Below the pieces are notes generated by a model, which made no database searches, was not told the origin of the DNA, and was given only the letters and a program-made list of their open reading frames with translations. This document shows positions 15,396 to 23,070 of a stretch of 41,246 bases of DNA, piece after piece. The translations under genes were made by a program, and so were the position numbers. Every line of letters begins with the position of its first letter. Position 1 is the stretch's first letter. Origin of the DNA: JAAZAI01 sp050942875. GTDB lineage: Bacteria; Verrucomicrobiota; Kiritimatiellia; RFP12; UBA3636. The stretch spans positions 1 through 41,246 of the forward strand of contig JBMNOD010000026.1 in NCBI GenBank assembly GCA_050942875.1, in the 5' to 3' direction.

Positions 15396-15883
15396 AGCGG
15401 TTTCCCCAGGATTCGGTGGGCGCCGACTTCGCCGAAGTCGTGGACGTCCATGTCCACGGCGCGGTTGTCGCCCACGACGTAGATGTTGCCTTCGGCGACG
15501 GTTCGCGGCGCGAGGTTCCAGTCGCAGGGCCCGGCGATGCAGGGCTCGGCGACGGAAAGGCCGTTGCGGACGAGCGTGCCGTTCTCGAAGGCGATGGTGT
15601 CGCCGGCGAGGCCGACGACGCGCTTGAGGAGCGCCACGCGCTTGCCTGCGAAGCGGATGATCACGACGTCGCCGCGCTGCGGCGCTTGGAACCAGGCGGC
15701 GGGTCGCCAGCAGAAGACGAAGCCGCCATCGCGGTAGGTCGGCTCCATGCTGGCGCCTTTGAGGCGCATGGGCAGGCAGATGTGGCCGAAGAAGCCGTAG
15801 GCGATGGCGGCGACGAGCGCGAGTCGCACCCGGAAGCGTCGGGTGGGCCTGGGCAGCAGGAACTCGCGGAGGTGTTTGTTCAT
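15389..15883 (-). CDS. lepB: Signal peptidase I (S26 family)
   Basis: Cleaves signal peptides at the outer face of the inner membrane. 164 residues, at the small end for the family, with one N-terminal membrane helix (VRLALVAAIAYGFFGHICL). Catalytic Ser is in GASMEPTYRDG (about residue 45) and the general-base Lys in VALLKRVVGLAGDTI (about 88). The last conserved box is degenerate: GDNRAVDMDVHDFGEV in place of the usual GDNR-x-x-S-x-D-S-R pattern, lacking the conserved Ser and Arg. That could mean altered specificity. Its ATG overlaps the htpG stop (ATGA), and its end overlaps the next gene by 7 bp, so all three are one transcription unit. Confidence 0.85.
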   Translation of the reverse strand: MNKHLREFLLPRPTRRFRVRLALVAAIAYGFFGHICLPMRLKGASMEPTYRDGGFVFCWRPAAWFQAPQRGDVVIIRFAGKRVALLKRVVGLAGDTIAFENGTLVRNGLSVAEPCIAGPCDWNLAPRTVAEGNIYVVGDNRAVDMDVHDFGEVGAHRILGKPLW

Positions 15884-17820
15884 GCTTGTTTGAGCATCAT
15901 GGCGCTGACGAGCTTGTTGAAGCGGGCGGGGTCGTCGATGGGCGAGCCTTCGGCGAGGCGGGCCTGGCCGTAGAGCAGATCCGCGGCGTCCGCCAGCGCG
16001 TCGGCGTCGGCGTCCGTCTTCGCCATCTCCAGCAGGCGCTCCATGAGGGGGTGCCTTGGGTTGAGCTCGAGGATGCGCAGCGACTTGGGCGCTTCCTGGT
16101 TGAAGGCCTTCATCACGCGCTCCATGTGCGCGCTGGGGGCGTGCTCGTCGGCGACGAGGCAGCAGGCCGAGTCGGTCAGGCGCGAGGACAGGCGGACGGC
16201 CTTGATGTCGTCCTTGAAACGGTCGGCGAGGTAGTCGAAGAGGGGCTTGAAGGCCTTTTCCGCTTCGGTCGGGACGTCCTTGCCGTCCTTGTCCTTCGCC
16301 TTGTCCTTGGCGTCGTCGCCGCCGTCGAGGTCGATGGCGCCCTTGTCGATGGCGCGGAGCTTTCTGCCGTCGTATTCGCGCAGGCGGTCGGCGACGAATT
16401 CATCGACGGGGTCGGTGAAGAAGAGCACTTCGTAGCCGCGCTCGGCGAACGCCTCGAGCAGCGGGGAGTGCCGGGCGGCGTTGAACGAGTCGGCGGAGAG
16501 GTAGTAGATGTCCTTCTGGCCCGAGGGCATGCGGGAGACGTAGTCCGCCAGCGAGACGGGCTTCGTTTCGTCTTCGGAGAAGGTGGAGGGGAAGAGGACG
16601 AGCTCCTTGAGCTTGTCGACGTTCTCCCAGTCGCTGTGGACGCCTTCCTTGATCAGGCGGCCGAATTCGCGGTTGAACGCGGCGAAGTCGTCCGGGCGGT
16701 TCTTCTTCATGTCCTCGAGGTTGCCGATGATCTTGCCGACGAGGACCTTGCGGATGCGGCGGATGACGGCGTCGTCCTGGAGCATTTCGCGCGAGACGTT
16801 GAGGGGCAGGTCGGAGGATTCGACGACGCCGCGCATGAAGCCCAGGTACCGGGGGAGGAGCTCCTTGATGTCGTCGCCGATGAAGACGTTGCGGGCGTAG
16901 AGCTGGAGGCCCTGGCGCGCGTTGGGGAAGAAGAGGTCGTAGGGCGCCGAGGCGGGGATGAAGAGCATGGCGCAGAACTCGGTGGCGCCTTCGGCGGCGA
17001 AGTGGATCGTGGAGAGGGGGTCTTCCGCCGTGTGGGCGATGTGCTTGTAGAAGGCGGCGGCCTCTTCCTTCGAGACGTCGTCCTTGGCGCGCTTCCAGAT
17101 CGCCTTCATCGAGTTGAGCGTTTCGGGCTGGGCTTCCTGCCTGGCGGCGGCGCCTTTGTCGTCCTCGCTCTTTTCCTCGGGTTTTTCGGAGGGGTCGGGC
17201 ATGAGGACGATGGGGTGGGCGATGTAGTCGGAGTAGCGCCTGACGATGTCGCGGATGCGCCAGGGGTCGGCGTATTCGAGCATGTCGTCGCGCAGGTTCA
17301 GGGTGATGGCGGTGCCGTGCTCGAAGGGCGCTTCGGTCTCGCCGATCTCGTAGCTGCCCCGCCCGTCGGAGCGCCAGACGACGGCCGGTTCGCCGCGTCG
17401 GCGCGTGACGAACTCGACCGACTCCGCCACCATGAAGGCGGCGTAGAAGCCCACGCCGAACTGCCCGATCATCTCGGGGGCGTCGGCGCGCTCCTTGAGC
17501 GCCTGGAGGAACTTTCTGGTGCCGGAGGAGGCGACGGTGCCGATGTTGGCCTCAACTTCCTCGCGCGTCATGCCGATGCCGTTGTCGGCGACGACGAGCG
17601 TCTTGGCGGCCTTGTCGGGCGTGAGGCGGATTTCATAGGGCGCGTCGGCCTGCTTCGAGGCGTCGGTCAGCGACTCGAAGCGGTCGCGGTCGATCGCGTC
17701 GGAGGCGTTGGAGATCAGCTCGCGCAGGAACACTTCCTTTTTTGAATAGAGCGAGTGGATGACGAGGTCGAGAAGCTGGCTGACTTCGGTTTGAAAGTTT
17801 TTTGTTTCGATGTTGTTCAT
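15880..17820 (-). CDS. htpG: Molecular chaperone HtpG (Hsp90)
   Basis: ATP-dependent cytosolic chaperone. 646 residues, full length. N-domain GHKL ATP-site motifs are all present: ELISNASDAIDRDRFE (residues 34-49), DNGIGMT near 80 and GQFGVGFYAAFMV near 120. The middle domain has SDYIAHPI, YARNVFIGDD and the LPLNVSREMLQ signature; the C-terminal dimerisation domain ends near VSAMMLKQA. An Asp/Lys-rich insert (DDAKDKAKDKDGKD) near residue 500 is the charged linker seen in many HtpG proteins. No Shine-Dalgarno sequence is visible before the start, unlike most neighbours. The upstream spacer (17821-17916) has a GGGGC-GTT-GCCCC mini-hairpin at 17883-17895. Confidence 0.95.
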   Translation of the reverse strand: MNNIETKNFQTEVSQLLDLVIHSLYSKKEVFLRELISNASDAIDRDRFESLTDASKQADAPYEIRLTPDKAAKTLVVADNGIGMTREEVEANIGTVASSGTRKFLQALKERADAPEMIGQFGVGFYAAFMVAESVEFVTRRRGEPAVVWRSDGRGSYEIGETEAPFEHGTAITLNLRDDMLEYADPWRIRDIVRRYSDYIAHPIVLMPDPSEKPEEKSEDDKGAAARQEAQPETLNSMKAIWKRAKDDVSKEEAAAFYKHIAHTAEDPLSTIHFAAEGATEFCAMLFIPASAPYDLFFPNARQGLQLYARNVFIGDDIKELLPRYLGFMRGVVESSDLPLNVSREMLQDDAVIRRIRKVLVGKIIGNLEDMKKNRPDDFAAFNREFGRLIKEGVHSDWENVDKLKELVLFPSTFSEDETKPVSLADYVSRMPSGQKDIYYLSADSFNAARHSPLLEAFAERGYEVLFFTDPVDEFVADRLREYDGRKLRAIDKGAIDLDGGDDAKDKAKDKDGKDVPTEAEKAFKPLFDYLADRFKDDIKAVRLSSRLTDSACCLVADEHAPSAHMERVMKAFNQEAPKSLRILELNPRHPLMERLLEMAKTDADADALADAADLLYGQARLAEGSPIDDPARFNKLVSAMMLKQA

Positions 17821-17916
17821 GGTGTTGGAAATTACGATTTTTTTAGAGAGGAGTGAGGGGTGAGGAGTGAAGAGTTTCCGCCGGGGCGTTGCCCCAGACC
17901 CCTTTTGACCTGATTC

Positions 17917-17951
17917 CTAGCCGCTGGCTGCTGGCCGCTGGACGCTAGTCC
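17917..17951 (-). repeat. Heptameric CTRGNCG-type repeat at the end of the YugP-type gene
   Basis: Five heptamers in register: CTAGCCG, CTGGCTG, CTGGCCG, CTGGACG, CTAGTCC. As at comEC, the array starts in the stop codon of the neighbouring gene, here the TAG of the minus-strand peptidase (17945-17947). Confidence 0.6.
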
Positions 17952-18649
17952 CGGCGTCCGCCGAGGAGGCCGGATCGGACGAGGTAGTAGAGGAGGGTGA
18001 GCACGGCGCTGGCGGCGGCGGCGACGTAGGTCATGAAGGCGGCGTTGAGCACTTTGCCCGAGTCCTTGGCTTCGCTGCCGGAGACGATGCCGCAGGCGAC
18101 CATCTGCTGCTTGGCGCGGGCGCTGGCGTTCCATTCCACGGGCAGGGTGACGAGCGAGAAGGCGACGGCGGCGGAAAAGAGCACGATGCCGATCTTGATG
18201 AGGCTGATGCCAAAGGGCGCTTGCGCGAAGAGAAGCCCCATCAGGATGAACCAGTAGGAAAACGAGCTGCCGAACTGCGCCAGGGGGACGAGCGCCGACC
18301 GCAGGACAAGGGGCTTGTAGCCGCTGGCGTGCTGGAGGGCGTGGCCCGCTTCATGGCAGGCGACGCCGATGGCCGAGAGGCTGGTCGAGCCGTAGACCTC
18401 CCTGGAGAGGCGCAGCGTCTTCGACGTGGGGTCGTAGTGGTCGCCCAGGAAGCCCCGGGCGTGCTCGATCTTGACGTCCACGGCGCCCGAGCGCGCCAGC
18501 ATGAGCGCGGCGGCCTGCGCGCCGGTCAGCCCGCCCGAGGAAGGCTGCTTCGCGTAATGGGCGAACGTCGTCTGGACCATCGTCGTCGCGATGAGCGACA
18601 AGATGAGGGCGGGTGCGAGGAAAATGAAATACAGTGGATCAAACATCAT
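17945..18649 (-). CDS. YugP-type neutral zinc metallopeptidase (PF04298)
   Basis: A 234-residue integral-membrane peptidase of unknown physiological substrate. The zinc-binding signature HEAGHALQH is at about residue 103, preceded by the family's IGVACHE. Membrane segments: an N-terminal helix (LYFIFLAPALILSLIATTMV), two in the centre (FSYWFILMGLLFAQAPFG, IKIGIVLFSAAVAFSLVTLPVEWNAS) and one at the end (AAAASAVLTLLYYLV). The VEWNAS-ARA motif after the third helix is typical of the family. ATG 18649 has GGAGG 9 bp upstream; the reading frame extends to 19039, but through repeats. It is monocistronic, separated from htpG by 124 bp. Confidence 0.88.
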   Translation of the reverse strand: MMFDPLYFIFLAPALILSLIATTMVQTTFAHYAKQPSSGGLTGAQAAALMLARSGAVDVKIEHARGFLGDHYDPTSKTLRLSREVYGSTSLSAIGVACHEAGHALQHASGYKPLVLRSALVPLAQFGSSFSYWFILMGLLFAQAPFGISLIKIGIVLFSAAVAFSLVTLPVEWNASARAKQQMVACGIVSGSEAKDSGKVLNAAFMTYVAAAASAVLTLLYYLVRSGLLGGRRD

Positions 18650-19011
18650 GGCGTGTAACCTCCAATTTGATTGGGAGGGAAGCAGAAAGTGTGCCGACGA
18701 CGAAAAACACCTGTTTCCGGCGCCTTCTACTCGCCGAAGCTTTTCCTGTCCCACAGCGCTGCGACAAATTGTCACAAGAAGGGGAGGCGGGGGCACCCCA
18801 AGAGAAATGGTTAGAACCTTGGGGTTAGCAATGAATGATCCTACGCGGTGCGCATTGCCTTCGCACGCGACGCCTACGGACGCTGCGCACGCGTTGTCCA
18901 GATGATCGACGATTACAAAGCGAGCGGTTTGAGTTCGCGAATGCGAACGAGTACGTGAACGGAACCCACGGGATGGCGAACGACGCGCCGAGGACGGCGG
19001 GCTCCAGCGGG

Positions 19012-19198
19012 GCGGATTGGGAGGGCACGCGGTGCCCACCCACAGGAGAAGCGTGGGCTGTGTCGCGGGCGCTGTCGGGACGCTGCCACCGTAATATTGA
19101 ATAATTCTTCGCGATTACAATGAATGGGAAAAGAAAAGGGGAACGGGTTTCCCAACCCGTGGGGGCGCACCGCGCCGGGGCGCGGGCGAATGGCGGCT
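19012..19198. repeat. REP-like composite, second copy
   Basis: A hairpin at 19019-19041 (arms GGGAGGGCAC and GTGCCCACCC, GCG loop), preceded by CGGATT and followed by CACAGGAGAA, matches the repeat at 14712-14750. Then comes a hairpin with ACGGGTT/AACCCGT arms at 19143-19160, also present inside the MITE at 32369-32387. The block 19162-19198 matches 14811-14847 at 34 of 37 positions. The order hairpin, second hairpin, block is the same at both loci, although the second hairpin differs. Confidence 0.6.
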
Positions 19199-19380
19199 CG
19201 CCGGGACGGCGTCGCCCCACCTCTGAGGCAACGGAATCGGGGCGCGGGGACTTCGCTGCGCGAAATCAATGATCGGTCTGATCGGCCTGATCCGACGGAT
19301 TGGATCGGTCTTGAAAGCTCGACAAAGATCGCGACAAAGCCGCCCTCAGGCTCGACTTTGGGCCTTGGACTTTGGACTTA

Positions 19381-19450
19381 CTAGCCCCTGGCCGCTGGAT
19401 TCGACAAAGCTGCCTTCCGGCACTAGCGACTAGCCTCTAGCGGCTAGCGA
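19381..19450. repeat. Heptameric CTAGCSN repeat array
   Basis: Three heptamers at 19381-19401 (CTAGCCC, CTGGCCG, CTGGATT) and four in perfect register at 19423-19450 (CTAGCGA, CTAGCCT, CTAGCGG, CTAGCGA), separated by 21 bp that include a TCGACAAAG repeat. Same unit type as the arrays at 13845 and 17917. Confidence 0.65.
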
Positions 19451-19525
19451 CAGGCATTCGGCCAAGCCAATCCGTGGCCGAAAGTCGCCCGACCTCTTCG
19501 ACTGGTCGATTACAATTTTTTTGGC

Positions 19526-19562
19526 GGAAAGCACCACTTTTGAATTGCGGATGTGGTAGAAT
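19526..19562 (+). promoter_or_regulatory. Promoter with AAAG-N5-CTTT operator-like repeat
   Basis: AAAG (19528-19531), 5-bp gap, CTTT (19537-19540), then an extended -10 TGG-TAGAAT (19554-19562). The dyad centre is 23 bp before the -10 hexamer, the same geometry as at 21235-21268 and nearly that at 24231-24269. The -10 ends 7 bp before ATG 19570. It drives a remnant gene. Confidence 0.45.
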
Positions 19563-19569
19563 CTCGCGC

Positions 19570-19752
19570 ATGGAAAAAAAATCAGAAAATGCGCAAGGCG
19601 CGGGCGGGCTTCCTGCTCGTCGCTTCGCCGCGGTTCAAGAACCTGGGCGGGCCGAAGTCCAGGCGCATGCCGACGACCTGACGAGCCGCTACCGGATGAT
19701 GGACGACGTCGAGCACGCCGCTTTCCATGGGCTTGAGACGCTACTCGCCTGA
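19570..19752 (+). pseudogene. Possible remnant of a fucose/arabinose-isomerase-like gene
   Basis: Two frames carry the apparent remains. From ATG 19589, MRKARAGFLLVASPRFKNLGG resembles the N-terminus of fucose-isomerase-like proteins; that frame stops at 19681. The frame from ATG 19570 picks up downstream (AEVQAHADDLTSRY, MMDDVEHAAF), as if a base were gained or lost near 19640. Only about 60 codons remain before the convergent CE7 esterase gene, with which it overlaps by 12 bp. The promoter before it is of the type shared with the sugar operons, supporting a former sugar-catabolic gene. The family call rests on short similarity from memory. Confidence 0.35.
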
Positions 19753-21168
19753 CGTGTACGTCCAGTCGCGGCCTTCGTATTGAGGCGGGACGTAGCCGTG
19801 CTGGGATCCCTGGACCCAGACGATCTTCTTTTTGCCTGGGATGGCGTTGTAGAGCTTGGCGATGCCTGTCGGCGGGCAGCAGTAGTCGCCGATGCCGGCG
19901 CGGGGGATGGTCGTCATGCAGGTGGCCGGGATTCGTTTCCCCCAGTTGATGGCGTCATAGTAGCCCATGGCGTCGGTCCACTCGATGTACCATCCGTCGG
20001 CGGCGAGATTCTTCGCGGGATCCTTGCGGAGAAGACCGTTCATGCGCATGTCGCAGCACCAGGTAATTCCCGAGTCGGCGCGTGTCACGCCTTCGCCGCA
20101 GCCGGCGGCCCAGATGGTCTGCAGACCGCCCTGGCTTCCGCCGGAGGCGAAGAGGTCGGTGCCGTTCCAGCCTTCGACGGTCTTCAAGAACTGGAGCGCG
20201 CGCTTGACGCGGAGCACCATGCCGTTGAAATAGGCGACTTCGGGATCGTCGTTCTGTTTTGGATCGAACGCATAGGTGCAGCCGTGGGAGCGAATCTCCC
20301 AGCGCAGCGCCTTGGTGTCTGCCTCGGTGGCGCCAAACGCCGGGAGCTTGAGGCCATGGGCATTGATGTTGAAGATGATTTCGTTGTCGCGCATCCAGCC
20401 AGGGGCATCATGTGTGCAGCGGTCGCCGCTGTAGCCGTGCGTTTCGAGTCTCGCGGGGAATTTCCCCCCCTCGTCCACGGCCTTGGGCACGGCCAGATAG
20501 CCCGTCACCGGACGCAACCCTGCGCAGTCCACGCGAACGGCAAAAATCCGCGCGTTGGGGTTTGAGCTGGGGAGTTCCACGCGGTCGGCTTTGATGGGAA
20601 CGCGGTCCAGGCGCTTCCACTGGCCTTCCCAGAACGCATCGAAGTCCTCCGGCTCTGGATCGAGGGTGAGATTGGCGATGTCGGCCCCTGCGCCGCCATC
20701 GAAGAAGACGTCCTTGCGGGAGCGTTCGAATTCGTTCATGGCCTTCTTGCCTTCGGGGGTCGTGGCGTCGCCGGTGAAGCTCTTCTGGAAGGTCTTCCCC
20801 TTTTGGTCCACCACTTTTGCAAACAGGCGGAAGAACCCGGGGGAGTCGAGGCGGTTGGTGAACACAAACGGCGTTTTGCCGTCGAACGGCAGTCGGCCGC
20901 CATCCTTGATCCCGTCGTCGCCCGAACGCTTCCAATCGAGGAAGTGTTCGCCTTCCGCGACCTCGCCTTCGACGTTCATGGGCGTGAGCGTCAGTACGAT
21001 GTCCTCGCCGGTCTTGTACGAGACCGGGTCTTTGTCCGTGGTTCCTTTGAGCCAGGCGTTGTCCAGCGGGCCTCCGGCCGCGACTGAGAGCAGGGAAGTG
21101 AGAAGTCCGAGTGAGAGAAGAAGGCGTGCGTGCATAGCGTAGATGGAATTTGAGGTTGTTTCGAGCAT
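19741..21168 (-). CDS. Secreted acetyl xylan esterase / cephalosporin-C deacetylase family (CE7, AXE1)
   Basis: A 475-residue exported deacetylase. Signal peptide (HARLLLSLGLLTSLLSVAAGG); residues to about 150 form an extra N-terminal beta-rich domain, then the AXE1 alpha/beta-hydrolase domain: DFDAFWEGQWKRLDRVPI, ARLETHGYSGD (oxyanion region), the nucleophile elbow GGSQGG, an Asp in AGIGDYCCPPTG and the His in QGSQHGYVPP. All three catalytic residues appear present. It would remove acetyl groups from xylan or oligosaccharides outside the cytoplasm. ATG 21168 has AGG 9 bp upstream; ATG 21135 gives a more usual signal peptide and is the alternative. It is divergent from the kinase operon, with a 107-bp shared spacer. 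Confidence 0.88.
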   Translation of the reverse strand: MLETTSNSIYAMHARLLLSLGLLTSLLSVAAGGPLDNAWLKGTTDKDPVSYKTGEDIVLTLTPMNVEGEVAEGEHFLDWKRSGDDGIKDGGRLPFDGKTPFVFTNRLDSPGFFRLFAKVVDQKGKTFQKSFTGDATTPEGKKAMNEFERSRKDVFFDGGAGADIANLTLDPEPEDFDAFWEGQWKRLDRVPIKADRVELPSSNPNARIFAVRVDCAGLRPVTGYLAVPKAVDEGGKFPARLETHGYSGDRCTHDAPGWMRDNEIIFNINAHGLKLPAFGATEADTKALRWEIRSHGCTYAFDPKQNDDPEVAYFNGMVLRVKRALQFLKTVEGWNGTDLFASGGSQGGLQTIWAAGCGEGVTRADSGITWCCDMRMNGLLRKDPAKNLAADGWYIEWTDAMGYYDAINWGKRIPATCMTTIPRAGIGDYCCPPTGIAKLYNAIPGKKKIVWVQGSQHGYVPPQYEGRDWTYTSGE

Positions 21169-21234
21169 AGACTTGACCTGTGCATGGAAGTTAGCACAGT
21201 GCAGCCTAGTTTAACCTAAGTGGCTCCGTTTCTC

Positions 21235-21268
21235 AAGGCTGTCTTTGCTTTTGGGGTTTTGCTACAAT
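21235..21268 (+). promoter_or_regulatory. Promoter of the kinase-murQ-regulator operon with operator-like dyad
   Basis: CAAG (21234-21237), 5-bp gap, CTTT (21243-21246), then an extended -10 TGC-TACAAT (21260-21268). The dyad is weak (3-bp arms) but sits 23 bp before the -10, as in the related promoter at 19526. The -10 ends 7 bp before ATG 21276, and no ribosome site is seen, so the mRNA may be leaderless. Confidence 0.45.
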
Positions 21269-21275
21269 GCAGGGC

Positions 21276-22247
21276 ATGAAAGGCTCGTGTTCAAACTCCG
21301 GAACGGCTCCGATGCTGGTTGGCGTCGACGGCGGCGGGACGAAGACGGAATTCGTCTTGTGTTCGCCGCAGGGGCAGGCGTTGCGTCGGCTCCTGCGTGG
21401 GCCTTGCAATCCCAATGCGGTCGGGCTTGATCGAGCCGGTTCGGAAATCGCATCGGGTCTTGAGGCGCTGCTTCCGCAGGAACAGGTGGGCGCCCGTGTT
21501 TTCGCCGGCGTCGCCGGATCGCTTGTCGGCGACAACCGGGACCAGCTCGCGCAGGCGCTTCGCGCCAAGTTCCCGGCGCTCTCGATCCAGGTCGATTCCG
21601 ACATCCGCAACGTCATCGCCAGCGTCCCGCACGACGGGGGCTGCACGGCCGCGATTCTGGGGACGGGATGCGTCGTCTTCCAGGACGACGGCGCCGGCGC
21701 GCTCCGGCGCACCGGGGGCTGGGGCTGGCTGTTCGACGGCGCGGGCAGCGGCTTCGACCTCGGCCGCGACGCCATCCGCGAGCGGCTGGCCTTCGAGGAC
21801 GGCCTCGCGCCGCCGGGGCCGCTCGTCGAGGCCGTTGGCGCACGACTGGGCGGCAGCGCCTTCGACAGCCTCCGACGCTTCCTCTCCGACGGCAATCGCG
21901 CCGACGTCGCCGCATTCGCCCCGCTCGTCTTCGACGCCTGCGACGCGGGCGATCCGGCCGCCCGCGCCATCCTCGCGCGCACCGTGGCGCATGTCGCCAC
22001 GCTCGTCCGGCACGCCCGCTCGGCGCAGGCCGCCCCCGGGCCGCTCATTCTCGGCGGCGGCCTCACCGCCCGCGCCGACCGGCTCGTCCCCGCGCTCCGC
22101 GAAGCCCTGGGGCCGGACGCGCCGGATGTCATCGTCCCGACCCTGCCGCCTGTTTTCGGGGCTTGTCGGCTTGCCGCGGAATCGGCGGGGGACGACTTCA
22201 CAGACCGCTTCACCGCTTCCTACCCTTCACTTCTCAAAAACACGTGA
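21276..22247 (+). CDS. BadF/BadG/BcrA-type ATPase, probable N-acetylglucosamine / MurNAc kinase
   Basis: A 323-residue sugar kinase of the ASKHA fold. Seen: phosphate-1 motif VGVDGGGTKTEFVLC at residues 14-28, the FAGVAGS segment, the CTAAILGTGCVVF phosphate-2-like strand, GGWGWLFDGAGSGFDLGRDA (typical of GlcNAc kinases such as NAGK and bacterial MurK) and the adenosine motif LILGGGLTAR. With murQ 9 bp downstream, the probable job is to phosphorylate cell-wall amino sugars at C6 so that MurQ can convert MurNAc-6-P to GlcNAc-6-P. Start choice: ATG 21276, 7 bp after the -10; ATG 21312 (MLVGVDGGG) is a shorter option. Confidence 0.85.
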   Translation: MKGSCSNSGTAPMLVGVDGGGTKTEFVLCSPQGQALRRLLRGPCNPNAVGLDRAGSEIASGLEALLPQEQVGARVFAGVAGSLVGDNRDQLAQALRAKFPALSIQVDSDIRNVIASVPHDGGCTAAILGTGCVVFQDDGAGALRRTGGWGWLFDGAGSGFDLGRDAIRERLAFEDGLAPPGPLVEAVGARLGGSAFDSLRRFLSDGNRADVAAFAPLVFDACDAGDPAARAILARTVAHVATLVRHARSAQAAPGPLILGGGLTARADRLVPALREALGPDAPDVIVPTLPPVFGACRLAAESAGDDFTDRFTASYPSLLKNT

Positions 22248-22256
22248 ACCTTCGCC

Positions 22257-23063
22257 ATGCTCCGCACTGAACAACGCAACCCCGCCACCGCGAATCTCGA
22301 CCAGGAATCCACCGCCGAGATGCTCCGGCTCATCCAGGACGCCAACCGCCGCTCCGTCGACGCCGTCGACGAGGCGCTGCCGCAGATCGTCCCCGTCGTG
22401 GACGCCGCCGCCGCGGCCGTCGCCGCGGGCGGCCGCATCCTCTACGTCGGCGCCGGCACGTCCGGCCGCCTCGCCGTCCAGGACGCCGCCGAATGCCCGC
22501 CGACCTACGGCGTCGGCGACGACACGGTCGTCGCCGTCGTCGCGGGCGGGCGCGACGCCGTCTTCCGCGCCGCCGAAGGCGTCGAGGACGACGCCGACGC
22601 CGGCCGGCGCGACATCCTCTCGCTCGACCCCGGCCCGGACGACCTCGTGCTCGGCGTCTCCGCCGCCGGCGGCGCCGCCTACGTGGTCGCCGCGCTCCGG
22701 GCGGCCAAGGAACGCGGCGCCGTCACGGCGTCGCTTTCCTCGAATCCCGGGACGGCCATCGAACGCGAGGCGGACCTGCCGATCGTCACGGACACCGGCC
22801 CCGAGGTCGTGACCGGCTCCACCCGCATGAAGGCCGGCAACGCGCAGAAGATGGTGCTCAACATGATCTCCACCTGCGCGATGGTCAAGACCGGCAAGGT
22901 GCGCGGCAACCTCATGATCAACCTCCGCCCGACGAACCGCAAGCTTCGCGCCCGCATGATCCGCATCGTCTGCGACGAGCTCGGCGTCGATGAAGCCCGG
23001 GCCATCGCCCTTCTCGACGCCCACGACTGGGCGCTCCGTCCGGCGCTCGACGCCGGCTGCTGA
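22257..23063 (+). CDS. murQ: N-acetylmuramic acid 6-phosphate etherase
   Basis: Cleaves the lactyl ether of MurNAc-6-P to GlcNAc-6-P and D-lactate in peptidoglycan recycling. 268 residues, slightly shorter than the usual 300. Seen: TEQRNPATANLDQ at the start, the SIS-domain signature GRILYVGAGTSGRLAVQDAAECPPTYG with the catalytic Glu in AAEC, LVLGVSAAGGAAYVVAAL, the second sugar-phosphate region TGPEVVTGSTRMKAGNAQKMVLNM, and NLRPTNRKLR. It lies 9 bp after the kinase and 7 bp before the regulator, in one operon. Confidence 0.95.
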   Translation: MLRTEQRNPATANLDQESTAEMLRLIQDANRRSVDAVDEALPQIVPVVDAAAAAVAAGGRILYVGAGTSGRLAVQDAAECPPTYGVGDDTVVAVVAGGRDAVFRAAEGVEDDADAGRRDILSLDPGPDDLVLGVSAAGGAAYVVAALRAAKERGAVTASLSSNPGTAIEREADLPIVTDTGPEVVTGSTRMKAGNAQKMVLNMISTCAMVKTGKVRGNLMINLRPTNRKLRARMIRIVCDELGVDEARAIALLDAHDWALRPALDAGC

Positions 23064-23070
23064 CAAAACC

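Larger units (their letters stand above)
18650..19525. other. Gene-poor repeat-rich spacer
   Basis: About 900 bp with no convincing gene. It contains an inverted repeat with ACCCCAAG/CTTGGGGT arms around 18795-18827, a REP-type composite (19012-19198), short direct repeats (TCGACAAAG at about 19318 and again near 19400; two TTGGACT units at 19363-19380; GATCGG/GATCCG units around 19270-19310) and a heptamer array. A frame near 18860-18950 ending RVVQMIDDYKASGLSS reads protein-like but is too short to assign. ORFs here change frame at each repeat and are not supported. Confidence 0.6.

Noticed and set aside
15886..17745. A 619-codon plus-strand frame opposite htpG
   Set aside because: Val/Gly/Asp-rich mirror translation of the htpG gene, with no recognisable domain.
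18840..18953. Protein-like frame ending RVVQMIDDYKASGLSS, perhaps a transposon ORF remnant
   Set aside because: About 35 codons with no start or recognisable motif beyond a vague similarity to small IS66-type ORFs.
19423..19450. CRISPR-like array
   Set aside because: Units are 7 bp in direct succession, without spacers or cas genes.
22493..22993. Arg-rich plus-strand frame inside murQ
   Set aside because: Out-of-frame reading of a certain gene.
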